A DNA stretch of 64,000 bases from Sarcocystis neurona (taxonomy: Eukaryota > Apicomplexa > Conoidasida > Eucoccidiorida > Sarcocystidae), in contig KL647316.1 in NCBI GenBank assembly GCA_000727475.1, positions 855,717 through 919,716 of the forward strand, written 5' to 3'. The notes under the pieces were generated by a model, which saw only the letters and a list, made by a program, of their open reading frames with translations, did not search any database and was not told the DNA's origin. The first letter of the stretch is position 1; every line of letters begins with the position of its first letter. The position numbers and the translations under genes were made by a program. Below are positions 48,491 to 59,400 of this stretch, in pieces.

Positions 48491-49779
48491 GTGTCCCTCG
48501 CCTTCCGCAGCAGGTGAGCTTCGCGGCCCCCTCGCAGCCCTCCGACTGTTCACTTCTCTCTGTTCTACCCCTCTGATGTGCAACTTCTACGTCTCTCCCT
48601 GCAGTTGGATTATTTTTGCAAGTTCTACACCCGCCCTGCGCCTATCCTGCTGTACAGACACACGACAGTACGTGTGTGTACACACGCACACACACACACA
48701 CACATATACACATGTACACACATATATCTGTGAGGAAACGTGAGTCTCGCTCTTCCTCGTGATTTTCTGCTCTTAAAAACACACGGCAGCGACAGAACAT
48801 AACGTATGTATAGCAACATGAATAAGGCAAAGGTGCTGCACTCCTGCACCCCTGCCACACAACCGTGAACCGCCAGCTGCTCACTTTCCCTCGCGACAAC
48901 AGTCTCGCGAAGTCGCTCCGTATACCTCGTCCCTCCTCCTCTCTTCCTCCTCTCCAGCGTCTAACTAGACGACATCCGCACACAGCCGTAGACCTCCCTG
49001 GGTAGCGTTCCTCTATATCTGAGGACGTCTGCACCTTGGCGCGCAAGTAGGCGAATGTAAATGGCCGAGCACGTACATATATATACATACACGTAGATAT
49101 ATGTAGACACAGCAGAAGACGCGTGCAGCTCTTTGGCGCAACCAAACGGCCACCACAGATGGAGTAGGCTGCTGCAGAGTCTGTGAGACGTGGAAGAGAA
49201 GACTGCGTCGAACACTGGCAGGCCGGGGCACTGCCACTCTCTGCGGCTCGTGCTGCTGTCCGCGGCGGCTCACCGTGGCACTTGCCCCTGCTCCCCTTCC
49301 CCCGCCCTGCACTTCCCCGGTGCTGTTATCCGTGTGCCTCGTCCTCCCTCTCTGTATCTGTCTCTATCTTCGCCCTTGCACCGCCTTCTCTGTATTTCTA
49401 TCTGCGAGTATACATGCCCACCTGCGTGTGCGGGGATGTCTCTGTGCTGCACACACGTCTGTGCTTGTGCGTCCGCAGAAGTGTCCAGATGCAGCCGGCG
49501 CCCTTTTTGTGCGATTGAAGTAGAGGGTCTCTGTGTACACAAATATATATATATATATGTACACAGAGAGAGAGATTTGCATAGTAGATATGTGTGTAGA
49601 GAGACAGGTAGGACGAGGGGAGTACGCCACCTACTCGTTTTATACACAAAGAGACCCGCTCCGATGACCCGTGGCATAGTTGCACGCCTTTTTCTTTCGA
49701 ATTTACATCTGCACATCTGTGTGACTACTGCTGCTGCAGGACTGGCGTCCCCTCTCTCTTATGTGTGCAACACGGTAGA

Positions 49780-50440
49780 ATGCCGACCTTTCTCTCTCTC
49801 TGTATATATGTGTATACATATGCGTACAGAGATACCGCTCACTGAGGCCCGGCCCTCTGTTTATATATATTGTGGAACGGCGTCTCGCCCACAAATGCAT
49901 TTGGGCCTTCTGCTGTAAAATGTACAGACGTGTACCTCTGCATACACATGCGTATGTATATATGTGTATATACAGATATGTGTACAATGCTCGTTCACAT
50001 GTGTGGGATTATGTGTACACACGTACACGCTATACAGGGGCATATATATATTGTTTATATGTGTGCATGTAGAACCTGTACTTTCGTATGCCTCTGTATG
50101 CATGTACGATGCGCATTTCTGTCTCTGTATGTCTATATATATATATGTACAACCCCTCTACTTCAATATATACATATATATGTATATATGTACACCCACA
50201 TGCGCTGTGCAAATGTCTCTGTCCGTACGCATAGGTACAGACCGTGTTCTTCCATATTCCTGCACATATGTATATGTGTGAGATGCAAATCTCTCTCTCT
50301 GTCTACATATATATATATACATATTTGTACACACAGACCCTGAACTCACTATATACATGTATGTATGTATATATATATATATGTAGATGTATTTATGCGC
50401 TGTGCGGATCTCTCTCTGTCTCTCTCCTTCTGTAAATGTG
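49780..50440. repeat. Diverged minisatellite, unit about 100 bp
   Basis: At least four units repeat the order 'GTGCAAATCTCTCTCTGTC', a TATATATA run with GTACA, then a less conserved stretch, at about 50100, 50205, 50285 and 50400, with a looser copy at 49785. Confidence 0.6.
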
Positions 50441-50739
50441 TATGCATTACAGGTACAAGCACACACGTATATTAGGGAGACGACCGTCTTGCAGCGTCCT
50501 CTGTGTCAAGCGGTGGTAGTCGCATCCCGCAGAAAACGTGTCTTTATGGAATTCTGTGCAGCTCTCGTGTACGCAGGACAGTGTTGGGAAGAGAGCTGAT
50601 GACAACTTCTGGTATTTCTTCTTAGATATGAGAAACTTGATCTGGTGTGTTTGGTAGAGATAAGATCCAGAAGCGGGGAGAAATTCCCCGAACCCCACTG
50701 CTTCTTTACCCTTTCTTCGCAAACGTGTGTAGCTACCCT

Positions 50740-51460
50740 TGCTCTGCTGCTGCTATCTTCCTGCGACTGTCTTGCTGAAGAGCCGCCTTGTGCGCGCTAC
50801 TGTCGTACTGCTGCTGCTATTTCTCTCGTGCTGCTGCTGCGTCTCCCGTGCTGCTGCTGCTCTCTGCTGCTGGTGTCAGGCTCCCACTTTGTCGCGCCGT
50901 TGCTGTTGGCGTGGTGACACGGCTGCCCTGCTGCTGCAGCTGTTGTTGCGCTTGCGTCTTTTTCTGCTGTATATCTGTTTTTGGCTGCTGCTGATGCTAC
51001 CTCTCTTCCTCTCTCTCATTCACTGCCGTTGCCGCTGCCACCGTTTCCCGCTGCGTCTTCTCCTGCATCTCCTGTCGAGTGGTGGTATGTACACGTCGCG
51101 TCGTCGTGCTGCAGCACATGTCCTGCTGCTGTTGCTGCTTTTGTTCCTGGACTGCTGCTGCTGCTGTGGTCTGGGCGCCTTCCGGCTTCTGCTGCGGATG
51201 CAGCACGTTGACTATTGGGCGCTGCTGCTGCAGCTGCTTCGGTCTCTGTTGCTGTTGCTGCTATTCCTGCTGCTGGTGCCGGTCCTGTGGGGTGTGCCGT
51301 TCCTGTCTCGGCTGCAGCCAGCCAGGCGCTGCACGATTGCTGTTACACTCCCGACAGGTGCTGCGGCTGTGTTTGTGCTGCTGCCAGAAAGGACGCTGCT
51401 ACAGAACATATTTCTCTTCAACGCCGTCACCCTCGAAGAAGAGAAGCGCGAGTGAAGAGC
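50740..51460. repeat. CTG-rich tract
   Basis: GCTGCTGCT runs dominate the plus strand. Leu/Cys, Ala and Gln/Ser frames are all open for over 200 codons, so none can be chosen from the sequence alone. Confidence 0.6.
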
Positions 51461-52720
51461 GAATCGCAGAAAATTCTTTGTACAGGAAAGTGTACAGTAT
51501 TTAGAAGGGCATGGCAGGAGGACCAGGTAGAGAAGAAGAAGACGTGGTGGTGGCGTGTGCGACAGTGCAACAACAGGATACACACGCCTGAGGGAGAAAA
51601 AAGAAGAAGCAGCAGCTGCAGGAGCACATCCAAAGAAACAGCAGCGGCGATGAAACAGATATGTAGTCCACTTGCAAGGTGGAGCGAGGGCGCTGGTGAT
51701 CGAGGGAGAACAGGAGACTTTTTTCTGAGTATTGCTCGGTGACGAAGAGAAGCTACGAGCGCAGAGAGGCGGACAGAAAGACAAAGCAACAGCGACGACG
51801 CAGCACACACAGTCCTGCATCAAGCAAAAAGAGACGTACGGCGGAGAGAGCAGAGAAGCGCGCGGGCGTGAACGCAGAAGAAGAAGCAGCAGCAGAGAAA
51901 AAGCAACCTCGGAGGATAAGAAGCAGCAGGGGGGGAGCAGAAGACGCAGACGCTGAGGAAGAAGGCAGGGCAGCTGCAGAAGATGCACCGGCTCCGAAGA
52001 AACAGCAGCAGCAGCAGCAGAGAAGAAGCCGCTTGACTTCGAGAGGGCGGAGCAGATGTGTAGGCGAGGTGTGTGGTGGAGCAGAGGCAGGGGGAAAGAA
52101 GCAGCTGTTTTTCCTCTTCGTATTCGTAAGAGAGAACAGGAAAACGGCAGGACCCTTGAGAAAACAAAAGAGAAGCAGAGAACGGACTTTCGAAGGGCGT
52201 GACTTTGAAGGTCGCACGAGGGAGAAAATTCTTCGCGCCACAAAAGTGGAGAAGAGAAGCAAAGAAAGGGAAGCATACACCGCGCGCAGCAGAAACCGCG
52301 CGCAGCAGGTCCCGCTCGCAGCAGAAGCAGCAGCAAACGGGCAACACTAGCAGACTGTTGGGAGCAGCAGCCAATCTCAAGAGGAGCAAACAAATATACC
52401 GGAGAACGCAGAAGCAGCTGAAGGAAAGGAGAAGCACGTGTCACAACTGCTTGTCAAGAGCAGCAGCAGCAGTCAGGTGGACGAAGACCAGAGAAGAAGA
52501 AGAAGAAAAGGAAGGAGAAGAGGAGAAGAGGAAGGGAGACAAAAGAGGAGAAGAACAAGAGGAGCGCGACGCGCATTGTGCGTATAGGAAGGAAGAAGAC
52601 TCAGGCATGCACAGAGAAGCAGCAGGAGCAGCAGCTGAGGAAGTCACGAGGAGAGGACAACAAACAGGAAGAGTCGTTCACCAAGAAGAGAAAATGAGAA
52701 GCAGAGAAGAAGCAACGCGG
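51461..52720. repeat. Strand-asymmetric purine tract
   Basis: The plus strand is strongly A/G-rich (AGAAGAAGAAG, GAGGAGAAG, AAAGAAG) for about 1.25 kb, giving Lys/Glu/Arg frames on plus and Ser/Phe/Leu frames on minus. Neither strand shows a protein family, so the open frames are attributed to composition. Confidence 0.6.
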
Positions 52721-52752
52721 CAGCCCGAGGCCGTCTCGGCGCTCGGCTTTCG

Positions 52753-52819
52753 CATGGGGACGCGCACACGACCGTTCAACGCCGCTCCTGCCAGCGGAAG
52801 AGCAGCAGCAGCAGCAGTA
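52753..52819 (+). CDS. Candidate short coding exon before a strong donor
   Basis: From the ATG at 52753 the frame reads MGTRTRPFNAAPASGRAAAA and runs into GTAAGT, a perfect donor, in phase 0. It could be a 5' exon of the CAP-H gene or of an unknown plus-strand gene. Homology does not decide. Confidence 0.25.
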
Positions 52820-52914
52820 AGTTCGGCTTTCATTTCCTGAACATGGCAGGTGCATGCCATTGCGTTTGCTCCTCTGCACGCCCTGACGCGTCTTCTTTAG
52901 TCTGCACGCCTTTT

Positions 52915-53274
52915 TTATATAAGTATGTGTGTATGTGTATACATATGTATGTGTGTAGACGTATGTGTGCATGTAGACGTGTGTATATGTATGTATGTAT
53001 AGGTATGTATATATATGTATATATGTATGTATACGTATATATGTATGTATGTATACGTATGTGTGTATATATGTATGTATACATATATGTATATGTATGT
53101 ATGTAAGTCTGTATATATGTAAATGTATGTACGTACATGTGTGCGTGTATGCATATGTATGTATGTATATGTACGTATGTATGTATGTATATGTATGTAT
53201 GTATGTGTATGTATGTATGTATATGTTTGTATGTATATGTATGTATGTATATGTATGTATATATGTATGTGTAT

Positions 53275-53305
<31 letters not shown>

Positions 53306-53310
53306 CACGC
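52915..53310. repeat. TATG/GTATGTAT microsatellite
   Basis: About 400 bases of tetranucleotide GTAT/TATG units, with TATATA and GTACGTAC interruptions, ending in a TA run at 53288-53305. Confidence 0.92.
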
Positions 53311-53847
53311 ACTGACGCATCGTCGTTCCTTTGTGCGTCTTTGTGTATATTCATGTATATACGTATATATGTATGTGTGTATACATATATGTATATATAT
53401 GGCTCCCCACGTTTCGCCGCTGTGTCTACTTCCTAAATATATAAGTGGATGCACGTCGCCTATATTAGATATACCTGACGCAGTCTGTGCTGGTGGCGAT
53501 CTACACATGTGCGTATATATATACACATATACATATATATATATATATGTATGTGCACAGACACAGACACACAGACACAGACACAGACACACACACGGGT
53601 ATATGCACATATACACTTTTGCTTGTACTTGTAGCTATTCGTAATTTTCTAAACGTATATGTTTGTACGTGCTTCTGCTTCTGTCAGACACTCACCGTGT
53701 TTCGGGTTTGCCTTTTGCATGTGTGAGGAAGTTTGTGAGCGGAGAGCGCGCACCGCCTTGGAGCGCTTCTTCAGCGCAGATTCCGGGTGCCGGTTCTGTG
53801 AAGAGCCGTTCCGCTCCACCAAATATACGTCTCTGTTAACTCGTAGC

Positions 53848-54053
53848 TCCCGGCCATCTATGCGTTGTCTCCCTTTTCTTTCTCTCGCTGCAGGATCTGC
53901 AGCACACGTATATGAATATGTGTATCTGTCTACCTCCTTGTCCTTGTGCTTCTACAATATATGAGATATATGTACGGGTGGAAATAAACAGGTGTATCTG
54001 TGTGTCTGCTTCTCCCCCCGTGTGGACAATATATGTACACATATATATATGTG
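53848..54053 (+). repeat. Left arm of a large inverted repeat
   Basis: This arm reads from CCCGGCCATCTATGCG through CCGTGTGGACAATATATG. Its reverse complement recurs at 54492-54703 with a few substitutions, so both arms translate to the same peptide fragment (around SYIVEAQGQGGRQIHI and SHIVEAQGQGGRQIHI) from opposite strands. Confidence 0.9.
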
Positions 54054-54491
54054 CTTCTCTCCTTGCTTCTGTACTCGCGTGAGATATACGCACAGACAGA
54101 TATGAATATGTGTATCTGTCTGCCTGCTTCTGTGTACGTCTTTGATATATAGATATATACATGTGTATATATATATGTACACATACAGAAATCCACAGAC
54201 ATATATGTACAAAGCCATATATATGTATATGTATATGTGTGTGACTATATACGACTTGTGCGTGTTTCGTGAAGGTCGTTGCATGTGTCCGCCCCGGCGT
54301 CTCGCGCGGACGCTGTTTATGCGAGGGAGAGAGCCGTGTCTGCACACGGCTCGCATTCACACATATATAAATATATAAGTTTGTGTGGGGTGGACATAGA
54401 GAGAAAACACAGAGGCACAGACAGAGGCAGAGAGTGGTGCGGGTCTCCATCGTTCAAATGGGTCTCTGTTACTGCCTAGTGCGACCTTCGC

Positions 54492-54703
54492 TCGCACACG
54501 TATATATATGTGCACATATATTCTCCACACGGATGGAGAAGCAGACACACAGATACACCTGTTTATATCCACCCGTACATATATCTCACATATATTGTAG
54601 AAGCACAAGGACAAGGAGGTCGACAGATACACATATTCATATACGTGTGCTGCAGATCCTGCAGCGAGAGAAAGAAAAGGGAGACGACGCGTAGATGGCC
54701 GGG
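54492..54703 (-). repeat. Right arm of a large inverted repeat
   Basis: Near-perfect reverse complement of 53848-54053. The spacer is about 440 bases and itself contains a partial direct copy of the left arm (ATATGAATATGTGTATCTGT at 53909 and 54102). Confidence 0.9.
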
Positions 54704-56414
54704 GCCTCCTTCATTTCCGCTCCCTCGCGTGTGTCTCTCTCTGTGTGTTGCATGCGTGACTTTTTTTGGTGTCCTTCCGTCTCCTTTCTTGTTGTTCTTC
54801 TCGCTTCCCTCTACGTCTTCCTTCCTGGTCGTCCTTCGTTTTCTTCTTCTTTCTATTTTCTCTTCTTTTCTCTCCCTCCATCGGACCCTCTCCCGGTGCG
54901 GAGCACACGTCTTTGAATGCGCGTTTGCGTCTTCTCGGTGACTGCGTAGCGCTTTCTTGACGCAGGACGACCTACCGGGTCCCTTTCCTTTGCTGCTGTT
55001 TGTGTGCCTGTTCCTCCTGCTGCACCTCCTCTACGAATCTCGCCCGGCCTCTCTGTATTTCTCTGTGTCTGTCTGTCGTGACCTGCGTCGCTTGCTGTCG
55101 TTGCCTCGCTTTCTCTCTGTGTCTCTGCATGCGGACGTGAAGCCACAGGAAAACAGCGGCGCAGACTTCCACAGGCGCCGCGGCGCGCTGATGAAGCTTC
55201 TTCAGACAGCCAAGTCTCCACATTTCTGTACCGCGCCATCATCAAAAAAATATCTGCTGCTGCTCGTGTCTGCGTCCCCACGTACACACACGTCGGTGTG
55301 TCTGTATGCGTCTGTGTGCGTCTGTATGCGCCTTCGCCCTTCTCGCTCCCTCTGCAGCACACACCCACCCAACCATGCACAGGCTTCCGTAGACGTGCGT
55401 ATAGATGTGTATACATGCGCGTAGACGTAAATGTATGTGCGCGTAGACGTATGTGTATATAGGTGTATGTATGCACGTGGACGTACCTATACACACACAT
55501 GTATATATGTATATTCTTCCGTGTGTTCATATATATATGTGTGCGCGTAGACGAACGTACGTGAATATACACATATTTGTCTGTGACACCACCGCTGGCA
55601 TAGATGTGACATTATTGTTTATTATCGTTGGCAAGTGTTTGTGTGTGTATGCGCGTGTGTGTGTCTGTGTTCCTCTGTTTCCAACAACTCTGCATGTATA
55701 CCTTTGCATACACGCGCCTCTGTGTGTGTGTATGAGTGGCAACCCGTGTCTTGTGCTTCTCCTGGTGCATGCCTCCATTTCCAATAAATGTAAGCCTCTC
55801 GTATCTCTCCCTCTCTCTGCGTCCCTCCCTACGTGTATGTTCCTGCCTTTCACTGCGTGTGTCTGCCTGTCGCTGCGTATGCCTTCCTGTCTCCGTGTCT
55901 GTCGGCGTTGCCGCTCCATCAGCGTCCACGAAACGGCTGCCTGCGCCTCGCATGTGCGGAGGTGTGTGCGGCTGCGGCGAGAGTGTTGGCAGAGGAGGAC
56001 ATTGTTGCAGAGGCGTTTCTGACTGCGCTGCGTCGCTTAGGCAACGTTTTGCAGGCACCCCACACCCTCTTGATGAGCGGGAGGACGCCAGCGCGTCGTC
56101 TCCTGCTCACAGGCGGATGTTGGTCCTGCTGCTGCTGTTGTGTGTTGCTACTTGTCGTTTCTGCTGCTGTTGCTGGTCATCCTCCGCTGCGCACAACCAT
56201 CCCTGCTGCTGCGTGTTTGGCGGTGCGGCCCCGCCGATTTCTCCTCCCTCCCCACCTCCCGCTGCTGCTGCTGCTGCCTGTCTGCTGGTGTTGCTGCTGC
56301 TTGTCGGGTGCTGCTTCTGCCTGTCTGCTGCTGCTGGTGCTGCCTGTTCGCTGCTTTTGCTGTGTTACGCGCGGGCGCATGCTGCTGTTGCGGCTGGGTG
56401 AACTTCTCTTGCAG
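54704..56414. other. Unassigned GC-rich region upstream of CAP-H
   Basis: A plus frame at about 55930-56110 contains a convincing helical stretch (ARVLAEEDIVAEAFLTALRR), preceded by an acceptor-like CCATCAG. The opposite strand is also fully open there. It could be an exon of an upstream gene or of the CAP-H leader; neither can be shown. Confidence 0.3.
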
Positions 56415-59400
56415 ATGACCCAGAACGCAGCGCATCACGGCGGGGGGAGAGTTGGTGTTGCTGCGGCTGCTGCTGCGGTTCACGCTGCGGCTGCTGCAGC
56501 TGGCCGGCCGACTCGCAATGGGGAGCGCAGCAGCAGCAGATCAGCAGAGGAAAGTGCGTTCGTAGCTGGCGGCCACTTTTCCTCTTCAGGAGTAAGTTCC
56601 TCCTGATGAGAAATTCTTCTTTCTCCTTTCTTTTTTATCTACGAGCTGAATGCTGAGCTGCCGCTTGGCTGCACCTACTCGTGTGTAAGTATACACGTCT
56701 ATATATGTAGACCTATGCATATATGCATATATATATATATATATGTGCGGATGTATGTGCGTACGTGGATGTGAGGACACATATATATATATATACGTAT
56801 AAGCGTAGATGTTTGTATTTGCACACGTGTGTAAATGTGCCTGTACGGGTACATGCAGACGGAAGGTTATTACCGTTGAGCTGTCCTCTTCTCTTTCTGG
56901 TGCACATCTGCGAGACTTCTCCATTTTCTGGCCGCATCTTTCTGTCTCAGTCTCTCTTCCTCTCTTTTCTGCCGTTTCCTCTTCCTTTTGTCCCTAGCAG
57001 GTTCCTCTGCTAATTTACGGAAGTTACTTTCCTTCTCTTCACAACGGTGCATGCACACGCCGGGGCAAACAGACGTGTGCATGCACCAGAATTTGACTTG
57101 TAGCACACTTCCATGAATATGTATTCTTCTCCGTATTGAAAGAACCTGTCGCGTCATCAATTATATACATATATATTAAGTACCTGTAGCCCACCATATA
57201 TATATATTATTCTCACTCTCTCTCTATATATATATATATGTTTTCCCTCTATGTTAAGTACCTGTAGTACCACACCATAAATACACATATATATTTACAC
57301 GGATACATATTACTCTGTATATGTATGTATACACATATATATATATATATATGTATATGTACAGCTGTAGGTTTTGTATATTAAGTATCTATAGGTCAAC
57401 ATTATTTATATATACGTATATATTATTCTGGGTATAAGTGTATATATATACAGGTATAGGTGCTGTATATTGAGTACTTATAGCTCAACAATCATATGTA
57501 CACATATAGTATTCTCTATTCTAAATATGTGTAGCGGCTTCCTATATATATGTAGAGAGAGATCGAAGTATTGCAAGTATCTGTAGCGTCATCCCTAATA
57601 TATGTATGTATATACATCGAAGTAGTGTACGTTTTTGTGGCGTCGTCACCAATACATATGTATATACATATGTTGTTTCCCGCAATTTTTTGAGCACTTG
57701 AATTCTGTGGAGAAGGAAGAACTCTCTCTGTGTGATTTCCTCTTTGTCTCTTCTTTTCTCTCCGAGAGAAAACTGCAAGCGACGGTGCTAGCGCGCCCTC
57801 TCGCGAAGACGAATTTTTATGGAAGAGGCGTTTTCGCTGACTTCTTCTTCCTTCAGGTCACGTGTTTTATTTTTTACTGTCGGCTTGCTGCTTGACACCG
57901 CGCAGAGCTGCGTCGTGTTCCTCTGTGTTCCTGTCTCGTGGTGAGCCCGTCCCGCATCTGGCGATGTGCTGGTGGTATCTGTGCTTTTGATGCATGCGCT
58001 TGCGGAGACACCGCTGCTGTTCTGCTGCTGCGTATGTGTGTGTGCGTGGGCGTTGTGGCGCACCCGCTGGACCACCAGAGAGGCGCGGCAGGAGAGGGGA
58101 CTGCTGTAGCTGCTTTGCCGCCCAGCACCAGCAGCGGCGGCAGCACGGGCAGCAGCGGTTTGACAAACTTCCCCCCGTTGACCAGCAGCTTCCCCGGTAG
58201 CAGCAGCACTAGCTGCAGCAGTTTCGGGCAGAGCAGCAGCAGTCTGCTTGGCCCCGGCGGCGGCAGCAGCGGCGGGGGCAGTCTGCTTGGGAGCAGCAGC
58301 CTGTTCCCCAGCGGCAGCCGCGTGCAGTTCCCGGGCGGCTTGGGGTTCAGCAGCAGCAACAGCAGCAACGTCAACTTCGGCAGCGCCGGCAGGGGAAGGC
58401 GCGCGCTGGCAGGCAGGCTCCTCGTCCAGTCGTTTTTCAACGACATGAAGGCTGTCCACATGCACAAGGTCAACCCGAGGAACGCGTTCGACGTTGAACT
58501 TATCGACAAGCTTGCACTTGTCGTCGAACAGCAGCTCATCACAACCGCCTCCGACGCGCTCCTCCCTGGCGGCTCTGCGTCCCACAAACGGGTATGTCGC
58601 TGCCCGCCGTCACTAGCGTCCTCTTCCCTGCTCCACAGGCAGCAGCGGCAGCCCGCCAATATATCCTCTCGCCTGCCCACCGCGCAAGTCCCGCTCTACA
58701 GCCGCCTGCCTCCGCTCCGTCATACCCACGTCCAACCGGGCATACACGTCTCTATCCGTTCCCACGCATGTATTCATTCATCTATACACCGATACATATA
58801 TATATATATACGTACGGGTATAAATATGGATATATGTACCTAAATATGCGCAATATATATATATATATATGTCTCGGTATGTAACGATACAGGCGCACAA
58901 AGATATATATATATAAGTAACTGTGTACGTATGCGGGCGCATGTATATATATATATATGTATATGTGGTTACCTACATACGTACACAAACGCATATATAT
59001 ATATATATATATGTATGTGCTGATAACTATATACCTGTACAGGCGCATATATATATATATATATACGTGTGGGTGTAGACCGACACAGGCGCATATTTAT
59101 ATATATATATATATATGTATAGATGGGTGTCCACGTATGGGTATATACATATATATATATATATGGGTGAATGTTTCGCTTTCTGTCTCTGTCTGGGATG
59201 AGGGAAGACGTGAAGGGGGGAGGGCGACTGTGTGAAGAGTGCTAATAGGGAAGTGACGTGGCTGCGAGCAGCAGCACCAGCGTCTGCCTGCGTCGACGAG
59301 AGCGGCAGCTGCCAGGCGCCTCTGTTGCCGTGTGCTGCCGAAGAAAACTACGTGTGAAGACATTCCTGTTGACTCCCTCTCCGCATTGCCGTGGAGATAC

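Noticed and set aside
51212..52444. 410-codon minus-strand frame
   Set aside because: It is the pyrimidine complement of a purine tract, with Ser/Phe/Leu composition and no family feature.
52601..53616. Long His/Thr/Tyr/Ile-rich minus-strand frames
   Set aside because: Translation of the TATG microsatellite.
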